DNA of 19,948 nt from CAYJXA01 sp964404595 (GCA_964404595.1 CAYOKQ010000024.1:1-19948); one strand, 5' to 3'. Shown: positions 1 through 6,582, counted from the first letter of the stretch. Numbers and translations are program-made. Notes: generated by a model not told the origin, from the letters alone.

Positions 1-77
1 CTTTGATCAAAGTCATGAATACCTTTGCCATTGTCTTTGCGCCGCTGTTTGTGGCCTATGGATTGAATTTGTTTTAA
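1..77 (+). CDS. hppA: C-terminal end of a probable membrane-bound pyrophosphatase (partial)
   Basis: Reading from base 3, an open frame runs in from the left edge and ends at TAA 75-77. The 24 visible residues read LIKVMNTFAIVFAPLFVAYG and then LNLF. This is a hydrophobic segment preceded by LIK. It resembles the last transmembrane helix of H+- or Na+-translocating pyrophosphatases, which typically end in a phrase like NILIK followed by a hydrophobic helix containing AP. Such enzymes couple PPi hydrolysis to ion pumping across the cytoplasmic membrane. The gene lies 10 nt before the next gene on the same strand, suggesting co-transcription. Only the tail is present, so another polytopic membrane protein cannot be excluded. 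Confidence 0.55.
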   Translation, partial: LIKVMNTFAIVFAPLFVAYGLNLF

Positions 78-87
78 AAGGAGAACG

Positions 88-681
88 ATGTTTGGAGAAA
101 AAATGATTAAAACAAAAGCAGAAGCAACCATTGATGTAATTTTATTAGGATTAGTACCCAAGATCGTAGATAGAAATCCGGAAACATTACGAGATACTAA
201 GAAATACTGGAAATATGCTCAAGCTCAGGCAGATGAATTTCTCGCTGCATTAACCATATTGCCTGCTGCATATACCGCCGGCCTTACCAAAAGAATATTC
301 AGGAAGGAAAAATCAGCAGCCTATACCTGTGATGATTCTCCAATTGGCTTAAGTTTTAGTTTCAGACCAGAATTTAACATATTTCTTAGAAAAGAAGTCA
401 TTGCCTGCCCCCTGTATGACCTCATGTTTAAGCACGTAGAACCTAATCCGGCAGATGATCCTGCAATACAACCAACCCCCAGGATCATAGAAGCAGCCTT
501 AAAGCACTTCTTTCTGTACCAGCAAGATATGGATGCAGGAACGTTAAAAGTGGCTGGATTTAGAGGTAGAGAAAGAGTCCTTGAAGATCTGCCTTTACTC
601 GGACGCTATCTTACAAAAGGAACAATAGTGGAAGCCAGAACTGATTGTGCTGGTGTTGGGCAAGCCAGGTATAGGATTTGA
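88..681 (+). CDS. Hypothetical protein, 197 aa
   Basis: I do not recognise this family. The ATG at 88 has a GGAG at 80-83, four bases away; an internal ATG at 103 (MIKTKAEA) is the alternative start. It follows the pyrophosphatase-like gene by 10 nt, so it is probably translated from the same mRNA. The N-terminal third is amphipathic-helical with a small-residue-rich stretch around residues 50-65 (FLAALTILPAAYTAG), too mixed to call a firm membrane span. The middle has two cysteines (CDD near 81 and ACPLYD near 107). The C-terminal half is mixed alpha/beta and ends in GQARYRI. There is no signal peptide and no catalytic motif that I can name. It ends 17 nt before the convergent regulator gene. 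Confidence 0.7.
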   Translation: MFGEKMIKTKAEATIDVILLGLVPKIVDRNPETLRDTKKYWKYAQAQADEFLAALTILPAAYTAGLTKRIFRKEKSAAYTCDDSPIGLSFSFRPEFNIFLRKEVIACPLYDLMFKHVEPNPADDPAIQPTPRIIEAALKHFFLYQQDMDAGTLKVAGFRGRERVLEDLPLLGRYLTKGTIVEARTDCAGVGQARYRI

Positions 682-698
682 AATTTATTTTTATTATT

Positions 699-1517
699 CT
701 ATTTTATCTTCTTCAATTCTTTAATCCTAATCGTATAATCAATAGAAAAGCGAAAGATATTCCAGAATATTTTCTGCAGCCAACCGATCCATTGCCCATC
801 ATACACTTCGTAAAAAATACGAGTATCATGGGGAAGTTCTCCCTCGCGATACATCTGCAATTTTTCTTCGTCACAGAAAAAAGCAAGCGTGTCATCGATA
901 ATACATCCTCTCAAAGGATGATAGCTATGCCGTATTTCCAGATACTGCGGATATTGCCGCAGTAAAGGAAGAAGAAGATTAATATTTTCCAAAGTGGCCA
1001 GGTTTATTCTGCACATAATTTTAATATGTACTTTGTTCTTGAGCAAATCTTCCCACACCCGCAGTAAAGCAGAACCGTGGCGTAAAAAAGAGAGATTGCC
1101 GGAGAAACAGTAGACATTATGCTGTGCGCCTTTATAGGCAGCAAGCATGCGCTGGACATACCTCGCAGGAGTGTCTTCAATAAACGACGTTTTCTTGGCA
1201 TCATCAACAAATTGAAAAATGTCCATAAAATCAAAATCACGGCGAAAACGGCCGCCTTTGATTTTGTGGTATAATTCTTCCTGCAAGTCATTCATTTGCA
1301 GCGTATCGGGATGCGCATAATAGACTAATTTGAGTGCGCCTGGTGTTCCTTTTCTAAAAATCTTGACCTCCAGAAGTCCGGTTCTCTCTTTAATTTGCCG
1401 TACATATGAATCAGCAGTGAGCCAGCTCTTGTGCAGCATTTGAGCTATCTCTTGCATCGTTCGGGGCTCATGCTTCACAAACGAAATAACCTCTTTGATA
1501 TCATTATCTTGTAGCAC
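699..1517 (-). CDS. HTH transcriptional regulator with degenerate PLD-like sensor domain, 272 aa
   Basis: Residues 1-70 form a winged-helix DNA-binding domain: a helix with IKEVISFV, then MQEIAQMLHKSWLTADSYVRQIKE as the HTH, then a wing reaching KLVYY. Residues about 125-265 resemble the phospholipase-D-like C-terminal domain common in archaeal TrmB-like regulators (VYCFSGNLSFL, then a long helix, then HPLRGCIIDDTLAFF). In active PLD enzymes the last segment carries HxK; here it is HPLR, so the domain is probably a ligand sensor and not an enzyme. The start is GTG at 1515-1517, 27 nt after a TATA-like box at 1541-1548, so a leaderless mRNA is likely. It is divergent from the AAA-CYTH operon and may regulate it. 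The ligand is unknown. Confidence 0.75.
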   Translation of the reverse strand: MLQDNDIKEVISFVKHEPRTMQEIAQMLHKSWLTADSYVRQIKERTGLLEVKIFRKGTPGALKLVYYAHPDTLQMNDLQEELYHKIKGGRFRRDFDFMDIFQFVDDAKKTSFIEDTPARYVQRMLAAYKGAQHNVYCFSGNLSFLRHGSALLRVWEDLLKNKVHIKIMCRINLATLENINLLLPLLRQYPQYLEIRHSYHPLRGCIIDDTLAFFCDEEKLQMYREGELPHDTRIFYEVYDGQWIGWLQKIFWNIFRFSIDYTIRIKELKKIK

Positions 1518-1540
1518 GGCCTATATATAATTACTTTTGA

Positions 1541-1548
1541 ATATAAAT
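1541..1548 (-). promoter_or_regulatory. TATA box for the HTH/PLD-like regulator
   Basis: On the minus strand this reads ATTTATAT. It is centred about 27 nt upstream of the GTG start at 1517, the spacing expected for an archaeal leaderless transcript. A second A/T run at 1521-1530 is too close to the start to act as its TATA box. Confidence 0.5.
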
Positions 1549-1592
1549 CTTACGAAAAAATTAAACACTGACATAATAAATTTAAAGTAAAC

Positions 1593-1600
1593 CATATAAT
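1593..1600 (+). promoter_or_regulatory. TATA box for the AAA-CYTH operon
   Basis: CATATAAT is centred about 27 nt before the ATG at 1624, with no Shine-Dalgarno in between, indicating a leaderless mRNA. An alternative TATA-like TTTAAA lies at 1581-1586. Confidence 0.5.
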
Positions 1601-1623
1601 CTCTAAAACTAAGTTATAGTATT

Positions 1624-2697
1624 ATGAACAAGTTTGTGCTTACAGGTGGTCCAGGGGTAGGAAAGTCTTCCCTCATCGAAGCATTACGCAAAAAAGGATA
1701 CCCTACGATAGGTGAAGCGGCACGGCAAGTCATTCTTAAAGAACAGGAAAAGCAGCAGCACGATCCAGTCTATCGAGCAATACTCCCTTGGACCCAATTG
1801 GAACAATTCCAAGAATTATGCCTTGCCACGCAGCTGGACTTGGAGAGAAAAGTAACATCCACTAGCAGCACCCCCACCTTTTTAGATCGTTCCTGTGTGG
1901 ATCCTCTTGCTTATATTGAGATGGGCCAAGTGAAAATTCCAGCACAGATTTATACTTTCATTGAACAAGCTGCTTATAGCAAAATCTTTTTTCTGGAAAG
2001 GCTGCCTTCCTACATCCAAGATTCCCAGCGACTGGAAGATGAAGACTATGCCAATCGCCTGCATGACAAATTATATGAAGTCTACAATCGGCTTGGCTTT
2101 GATATTGTGACAGTTCCAGTATTTGCGCCAGAACAGCACGAAAATATTGACAAAAGGATTGAATTTATTCTCCAGCATACGACATACTCACCATTTCATG
2201 AAAGTGAGCGGAAATACCGCGTGCCCCATGCCTATGTACAACGAGCCATGACTGCATATCAAGTACAACCACAACAATATGATTATGAGCATAACCAGAG
2301 CTATGACGTTGCCTCCCTCCTCAAAGATCAAGGGATACTGCTGCGCATGAGAGAAGTAAACGATCGCCATCTTCTCACCATCAAAGGCCCTGCTTCAAGC
2401 GGCCAGACAAAAAGAAAAGTAGAGATCAATATACCCCTGCCCAAACTAATGGGATTGCTGATCAATCTTTTTCCACCAGATAGTGAATATCATAAACAAC
2501 GTCAAACCTATTCTCCTTTTGGTGATCCACATTGTTACATTTGCTTTGATTATGTGCCGGAATTGAACGCTGAATTTGTTGAGATCGAAGCCAGAAGCGA
2601 AAATCAGGTGTTGTTGTGGGAGCAACGATTAGGATTAGCCACCTATCTGGTGAAAGAATCATACCCGGAATTGCTGAGGGAAAGAAGAGGCGCTTAA
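1624..2697 (+). CDS. AAA_28-type NTPase fused to a CYTH triphosphate-binding domain, 357 aa
   Basis: Residues 1-185 are a P-loop NTPase of the AAA_28 kind. The Walker A is GGPGVGKSS at 8-16, EAARQ follows at 31-35, and a hydrophobic strand ends in FLDRS (86-90) as a Walker B-like segment. Residues about 190-350 are a CYTH domain. The family signature ExExK is present (E193, E195, K197), followed by RMR (241-243), a lysine in TIKG (K254), KRKVEI (263-268) and paired acidic residues in FVEIEA (E320, E322). These residues line the triphosphate tunnel in this family. CYTH proteins act on or bind triphosphates with divalent metal. A related NTPase-plus-CYTH layout is known in eukaryotic Ttd14-like proteins. 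The stop codon is directly followed by the ATG of the next gene, so the two are translationally coupled. The substrate is unknown. Confidence 0.85.
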   Translation: MNKFVLTGGPGVGKSSLIEALRKKGYPTIGEAARQVILKEQEKQQHDPVYRAILPWTQLEQFQELCLATQLDLERKVTSTSSTPTFLDRSCVDPLAYIEMGQVKIPAQIYTFIEQAAYSKIFFLERLPSYIQDSQRLEDEDYANRLHDKLYEVYNRLGFDIVTVPVFAPEQHENIDKRIEFILQHTTYSPFHESERKYRVPHAYVQRAMTAYQVQPQQYDYEHNQSYDVASLLKDQGILLRMREVNDRHLLTIKGPASSGQTKRKVEINIPLPKLMGLLINLFPPDSEYHKQRQTYSPFGDPHCYICFDYVPELNAEFVEIEARSENQVLLWEQRLGLATYLVKESYPELLRERRGA

Positions 2698-3501
2698 ATG
2701 AATCTGGAATTACTTGCTTTTGCAGAAACTTTTTATCAAAGCAGAGGATATCAGAAAATAGGCGTGCCCTGGGCGGTGGATCATGACGTCTTACAAATAA
2801 CCTTACCGCCAGGAAAAAAAGGAGCCGATCTACTGGATAAGAAATTAGTGGGCTCTGCCGAACAATCATATCTGCAATTACTCAAAGAAAAAAAGATTTC
2901 GCCTGGAAAATATGTTGCCACCACCCCTTGCTTTCGCGATGACATCCTAGATGAAATTCATCAGCATTACTTTATGAAAACAGAGTTGATACATTTTAAT
3001 GTTGACAACAAACTGGATGAAAACGATTTGCAAGAAATGATTACCCATGCCCAAGAATTTTTTGGCTTCTTTCTCCCTGTGAAAACGCAGCAGACGGATC
3101 TTGGATATGATATTGTGGATGAAAAAGGCGGTATTGAATTGGGATCGTATGGCATACGCCATCATCAGTTCTCGCAAGATCACCAGATCCAATGGGTGTA
3201 TGGAACAGGTATTGCTCTTCCTCGCTTAACACAGGTTATTGAAAAAACCAGAAAAAAAGGATATCATGAAGCAGTGATTCCAAAAGTACCTGCTGGCAGC
3301 TTTTTGAAATTGGTAGAAGAAATGCACGAAGCCACTGACGCATACGTATCTGACAATCTTATCATGCTTCTGGTAGAAATGGCCGATCTGTATGGTGCGA
3401 TGGAATTATTTCTGGAGCAAAAATTCCCGGGAGTACGTATGCAGGATATTATGAGAATGCATGCCGTAAACAGAAGGGCGTTTGAGAATGGAAGAAGGTA
3501 G
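2698..3501 (+). CDS. Class II aminoacyl-tRNA-synthetase-like core fused to a MazG-like pyrophosphohydrolase, 267 aa
   Basis: Residues 1-185 look like a minimal class II synthetase catalytic core. A motif 1-like strand (GYQKIGVPW, 17-25) contains the conserved proline. A motif 2-like segment runs PCFRDD (77-82, R80) to MKTEL (93-97). A motif 3-like segment is GTGIALPRL (169-177, R176). I see no anticodon-binding domain, and the size is far below that of a true synthetase. Residues about 195-267 form an all-helical MazG-type NTP pyrophosphohydrolase unit with metal ligands EExxE (E207, E208, E211) and ExxD (E227, D230). The two halves would make an adenylate-forming or regulatory fold joined to an enzyme releasing PPi from nucleotides. 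A HisZ-HisE-like pairing is one analogy. It starts immediately after the stop of the AAA-CYTH gene. Its function is not established. Confidence 0.75.
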   Translation: MNLELLAFAETFYQSRGYQKIGVPWAVDHDVLQITLPPGKKGADLLDKKLVGSAEQSYLQLLKEKKISPGKYVATTPCFRDDILDEIHQHYFMKTELIHFNVDNKLDENDLQEMITHAQEFFGFFLPVKTQQTDLGYDIVDEKGGIELGSYGIRHHQFSQDHQIQWVYGTGIALPRLTQVIEKTRKKGYHEAVIPKVPAGSFLKLVEEMHEATDAYVSDNLIMLLVEMADLYGAMELFLEQKFPGVRMQDIMRMHAVNRRAFENGRR

Positions 3502-3520
3502 AAAATTATATCCTAAACTT

Positions 3521-4378
3521 TCAATTTTGTTCGTTATACTTTTCCCGAAACATATGCACAAATGCATTCAATAATTCAGGAGATACTGTTCGTCCTCGCA
3601 ATTCCTCGATAACTTTTCGTGCCATTTCCACAAAATGAGGCCCGTTGACAAATTCTAAATGAGCAAAGAAATGATCTTTCATAAGATCATGAGCAATAAG
3701 TTCATACACCTCTTTATCTAAAGCATCAAAAATACCTTTCACCCATTGATCAGTGATGCCTCCAACAGGATTATCACCTCTCATTTTCAGGATAATTTTC
3801 TTCTCTTTGGTCGTGAGCTGCTCGATGATCTCTTCCCCTTTGACTAACGCCAATAATAATTCATGGAAAGTCTCCCTCGCTTCAATTTTTTCAATGATGG
3901 TTAATTCCACCTGCAGTTCCGCCTGCAGCAACTCCACCTGTTTACGGTATGGTCTCAACTGCGTGATTTTAGCCAATTTCTTACATAGCGCAGCTTCTTT
4001 GCGCAAATTCACATATAGATTCATCAACAGATGGTAAATATATTTATATTTTGTTTCAGCATAACAAAGAGTGTCATCTAAACGATGAATTTTTTGTATT
4101 CTTTGAGAATGATCTAATGAATGAAGATCAGCAATGACTTCTTGTTCATCTTGTTCTACTTTGTGCACATCAATAAGTTCTAACTTTAATAGTCGCTGCA
4201 GTTCTTGCAATAGTTGTTTTCGCTGTCCAAACCCAGAAGGGAGTTGACGAATAATTTTACCTTTGGCAGAAATAGTGCCAGAATATTCTCTCCATGCTGC
4301 TAAAATATCATCATCTGCCCTTGCTGCCTGCTTGGCTAAAGAAGCTGGCGAATGGAATAAAGTGTTGAGAAAAGTCAT
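3521..4378 (-). CDS. Hypothetical helical protein, 285 aa, last gene of the Fis-HTH operon
   Basis: I do not recognise this family. The sequence is almost entirely predicted helix with heptad-like leucines (KQLLQELQRLLKLELI near 73-88, VELLQAELQVELTIIEKI near 148-165) and no membrane span or signal peptide, so a cytosolic coiled-coil or helical-bundle protein is likely. The C-terminal third is more globular (HFFAHLEFVNGPHFVEMARK). The ATG at 4376-4378 overlaps the stop of the upstream tandem-HTH gene in an ATGA junction, a sign of translational coupling and probably of working with that regulator. It is convergent with the synthetase-MazG gene, separated by 19 nt. Confidence 0.75.
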   Translation of the reverse strand: MTFLNTLFHSPASLAKQAARADDDILAAWREYSGTISAKGKIIRQLPSGFGQRKQLLQELQRLLKLELIDVHKVEQDEQEVIADLHSLDHSQRIQKIHRLDDTLCYAETKYKYIYHLLMNLYVNLRKEAALCKKLAKITQLRPYRKQVELLQAELQVELTIIEKIEARETFHELLLALVKGEEIIEQLTTKEKKIILKMRGDNPVGGITDQWVKGIFDALDKEVYELIAHDLMKDHFFAHLEFVNGPHFVEMARKVIEELRGRTVSPELLNAFVHMFREKYNEQN

Positions 4379-5073
4379 TTTATTTCCTTCCGTATCCCTA
4401 ACTTTTTAATTTTACGATGCAGCGTCTCCGGCCTTATTTTCAATTTAATGGCAGTTGCAGACACTTTCCATCCATTCTCTTCCATTGCCTGCTGCAAGAG
4501 CTGTTTTTCAAATTCAAGCTCCGCCTGCTTCCAGTTTAATTCTGGCGGCGGTAAAAAGCGGGCAATATTACGTGAGAGGGAATCGACTTCATGATAAAAC
4601 TTTTCCATCTTCTGCGGCTGGATAATTTCTTTGTATTGCTCTAATGCCGAGCGAATCAACGTGTCCACCACTGCTTTCTGATACTCTTCTTTTGATTCTG
4701 GCTTTTGCCGAACTTCCTCTACGTCAATATCCAGGTCTTTAATTGCCCGATGAATGCTCCTTCTATCAAGCTCCAGCAGCTTTGCTAATTGCGATACATT
4801 TCCCCGATGCAGGCGCAATTCCCGCTTAATGAACTCAGTTTTGAATACTTTTTTTGCTTCCTCAAATGGCAGATTTAATGGCAAATATACGTTCAGCTGT
4901 GGTTTTCGTAGCTGATCGCTGATATCAGATTCTAGTTTAGGAATAGTGATGCCCCACTGCTTTTCCATCGTTTCCTCTAGGAGGGGCGAGACTTTTTCTT
5001 TGATAGTTTGCTCTAAGTCTTTGGGCGAGATTGATGGTGGTACACTGATATCCCCGGGCTTAATTTTTTTCAT
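4375..5073 (-). CDS. Tandem Fis-type (HTH_8) DNA-binding protein, 232 aa
   Basis: Two copies of the Fis-like helix-turn-helix normally found at the C-terminus of NtrC-type activators are visible. Residues about 69-116 contain FEEAKKVFKTEFIKRELRLH followed by GNVSQLAKLLELDRRSIHRAIKDL. Residues about 181-227 contain QAELEFEKQLLQQAMEENGW followed by VSATAIKLKIRPETLHRKIKKL. There is no receiver or sigma-54 AAA+ domain, so it is a free-standing two-headed DNA binder. I chose the ATG at 5073 (MKKIKPG). A longer version starting at TTG 5133 adds 20 residues that lie wholly inside the upstream membrane gene. With ATG 5073 the overlap with that gene is 14 nt. The downstream gene overlaps in ATGA. Fis-type HTHs are mainly bacterial, so this is unusual in an archaeal setting. 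Confidence 0.8.
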   Translation of the reverse strand: MKKIKPGDISVPPSISPKDLEQTIKEKVSPLLEETMEKQWGITIPKLESDISDQLRKPQLNVYLPLNLPFEEAKKVFKTEFIKRELRLHRGNVSQLAKLLELDRRSIHRAIKDLDIDVEEVRQKPESKEEYQKAVVDTLIRSALEQYKEIIQPQKMEKFYHEVDSLSRNIARFLPPPELNWKQAELEFEKQLLQQAMEENGWKVSATAIKLKIRPETLHRKIKKLGIRKEIK

Positions 5074-5449
5074 AGTCCATATTCCAAAGCAATGTTCCGG
5101 TAGGCAATCCATATATAAAAAGGACACTGGCAATCAGAAGTTGATAAGAGGATGGAAGTAAAAAATAAGGAATGATGAATAAAGCATAATTTACTATTTC
5201 TATCCATCGGTAATCAAACTTTAGATTGATGATGAATAAAATGATAGCCAAAACTGCAAAAATTCCCAGAGCAAGAAAATTCTGCATGTTCCACCAGAAA
5301 TAGATCATCAATCCGGCTAAAATAATAAACATAGACCATTTGAATATCCTAAAATATTTCCATCCTTTTTTTAATTCTTCGGGAGCGATGAAAGAAAGAG
5401 CGATGCCTGCAAAAATTCCAGAAATACCCAGAATTAAAGGAAGTATCAT
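5060..5449 (-). CDS. Polytopic membrane protein, 129 aa
   Basis: The family is not recognised by name. Starting at ATG 5447-5449 (MILPLILG), it has about four to five hydrophobic segments: residues 2-21, 38-54 (FKWSMFIILAGLMIYFWW), 57-75 (FLALGIFAVLAIILFIINL), 87-100 and 101-118. The soluble link APEELKKGWKYF follows the first helix. An upstream in-frame extension to 5533 is charged and non-hydrophobic and overlaps a better small ORF, so I reject it. The start codon overlaps the stop of the 30-aa ORF in ATGA, and the 3' end overlaps the Fis-HTH gene by 14 nt. All four genes of this operon are therefore translationally linked. Confidence 0.75.
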   Translation of the reverse strand: MILPLILGISGIFAGIALSFIAPEELKKGWKYFRIFKWSMFIILAGLMIYFWWNMQNFLALGIFAVLAIILFIINLKFDYRWIEIVNYALFIIPYFLLPSSYQLLIASVLFIYGLPTGTLLWNMDYEKN

Positions 5450-5538
5450 AATACACCTAGTGCTCGTAAAGCTAATGCAAGAAGGGCTAAAGAACCGATA
5501 ATAACCATCACTATCTCCACTATTTCCTTCCAATTCAT
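5446..5538 (-). CDS. Small single-span membrane peptide, 30 aa
   Basis: On the minus strand an ATG at 5536-5538 is preceded at 5-nt spacing by GGTGA (5544-5548), a good Shine-Dalgarno. It opens a 30-codon frame, MNWKEIVEIVMVIIGSLALL followed by ALALRALGVL. A short charged N-terminus is followed by one hydrophobic helix. Its TGA overlaps the ATG of the 129-aa membrane gene (ATGA). The ribosome binding site, coupling and membrane character together make it a credible leader gene of the operon. It may be a partner subunit of the membrane protein. No homologue name is proposed. Confidence 0.6.
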   Translation of the reverse strand: MNWKEIVEIVMVIIGSLALLALALRALGVL

Positions 5539-5605
5539 GGGTATCACCTTGAAGAATATATTTATTTTAATGTTTATATGCTTTTCGTTAAGAAATAACT
5601 AGAAT

Positions 5606-6052
5606 TTAACGTACTCTTGATTTCATCCATTCTTTTAGTTGTTCAATAGAATAAAGAGGCTTAAAATTGCCGGAATCAATATCTTTCCAGAGAGCATAAG
5701 AACTAAGCATAGCATTCAATCCTAAACTTTGTAATCTTTCGGCAACTTCCAGACAATTTCTTCTGCGTTCATTTTCTACCATTTCCACAATATTTGGGCT
5801 ATCCTTACTCAAACTAGAACCAATCGAAGCACGATAGTCATCACATCTGAATTTTTTAATATTTTCAGCCTTAACGGTAACATAATGGACATAATCTGCT
5901 GCCAGAAATCTACCGCTGGGAAAATCGATTTCCTCGTTCTCAATTTCAAATTCCTCATCTACGCATACAGCAAGTATTTTTTTTCTCTTTGCTTTGTGTA
6001 CAAAATCTTCCAAGTTTTGTGGTACACCAAATATTTTGTATAGTATTGTCAT
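5606..6052 (-). CDS. Hypothetical protein, 148 aa, downstream of alaE
   Basis: I do not recognise this protein. It is a soluble mixed alpha/beta protein without membrane spans. There is an early strand (ILAVCVDEEFEIENEEIDF, residues about 26-44), a segment GRFLAADYVHYVTVKAENIK, and a helical C-terminus (SIEQLKEWMKSRV). On the minus strand GGGGAGAT at 6057-6064 gives a Shine-Dalgarno five bases before the ATG at 6050-6052. Only 21 nt separate it from the end of alaE, so it is probably the second gene of an alaE operon and may share its TrmB-type control. The transport link is inferred only from position. Confidence 0.7.
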   Translation of the reverse strand: MTILYKIFGVPQNLEDFVHKAKRKKILAVCVDEEFEIENEEIDFPSGRFLAADYVHYVTVKAENIKKFRCDDYRASIGSSLSKDSPNIVEMVENERRRNCLEVAERLQSLGLNAMLSSYALWKDIDSGNFKPLYSIEQLKEWMKSRVR

Positions 6053-6073
6053 TTTAATCTCCCCAGAAAACTA

Positions 6074-6517
6074 TCACTTTGTCCCCCAGTATTTTCTCCA
6101 TTCGTCTAGAACATATTTACCAAATGGCCTCGCCGTCAATGCTAATAGTATTGATAAATAACCAACAGCTGATGCTGTCTGCTCTGAACTTGCTCCGCAA
6201 CTCTGTAAGATTAAAGCATACGCGGGGTCGTAAACTGCCAACATCGTTACGGTGTCGACAAGATAACTTTTTATTCCTTTTTTTCCCTCCGTTTCAAATT
6301 TTTCCCGAGTATAATTGAGAGCTTTTCCATATACTCTTCCCAGAACTGCATCAGCGAGTGCCACGCTGGTTCGAGATTGTATTATTTGCTCTAAAGACAA
6401 TCCCCTTGAAGCTTCCATCAACCCCATCGGAACAGCATAAGTGCCTACTTTAGCACTGGTGTCCACTAAATAAGCTTTGATTTCTCTTTCTAGAATTGAT
6501 TTATTTTCTGTTTTCAT
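6074..6517 (-). CDS. alaE: L-alanine exporter AlaE family protein, 147 aa
   Basis: AlaE is a small inner-membrane exporter of L-alanine, about 149 aa in E. coli; this copy is 147 aa. The two-fold internal repeat typical of the family is plain. The first half has AYLVDTSAKVGTYAVPMGLM then SLEQIIQSRTSVALADAVLG and RVYGK. The second half has SYLVDTVTMLAVYDPAYALI then SAVGYLSILLALTARPFGKY and a final DEWRKYW. Each half contains a VDT motif and an R-[VP]-[YF]-G-K motif, with four hydrophobic segments overall. The ATG at 6515-6517 lies about 28 nt after a minus-strand TATA box, so a leaderless mRNA is likely. It is divergent from a TrmB regulator with an inverted repeat between them, and leads a probable operon with the 148-aa gene. 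Confidence 0.8.
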   Translation of the reverse strand: MKTENKSILEREIKAYLVDTSAKVGTYAVPMGLMEASRGLSLEQIIQSRTSVALADAVLGRVYGKALNYTREKFETEGKKGIKSYLVDTVTMLAVYDPAYALILQSCGASSEQTASAVGYLSILLALTARPFGKYVLDEWRKYWGTK

Positions 6518-6531
6518 AAGACCAAAGCATA

Positions 6532-6566
6532 TACTAGGGAATATAATGATTGTTGTCCCCCTAGTA
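6532..6566. promoter_or_regulatory. Inverted-repeat operator between alaE and the TrmB regulator
   Basis: TACTAGGG (6532-6539) and CCCTAGTA (6559-6566) form a perfect 8-bp inverted repeat with a 19-nt centre. The minus-strand TATA box of alaE (about 6541-6548) sits inside it, and the right arm is about 17 nt upstream of the TATA box of the TrmB gene. This geometry fits a regulator that blocks alaE and also senses its own promoter. The adjacent TrmB protein is the obvious candidate binder. Confidence 0.55.
6541..6548 (-). promoter_or_regulatory. TATA box for alaE
   Basis: The minus strand reads CATTATAT around these bases, centred about 28 nt upstream of the alaE ATG at 6517. It is flanked by both arms of the inverted repeat. 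Confidence 0.45.
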
Positions 6567-6582
6567 GGTTACAATAAGAAAG

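Noticed and set aside
678..965. 95-aa plus-strand frame inside the HTH/PLD gene
   Set aside because: It is entirely antisense to a well-supported regulator and has no ribosome site of its own beyond chance.
5074..5133. N-terminal extension of the Fis-HTH protein to TTG 5133
   Set aside because: The extra 20 residues lie fully inside the membrane-protein gene and have no homology-like pattern; ATG 5073 gives a normal operon overlap.
5450..5533. N-terminal extension of the 129-aa membrane protein to 5533
   Set aside because: The added residues are unlike a membrane N-terminus and overlap the better-supported 30-aa ORF with its own Shine-Dalgarno.
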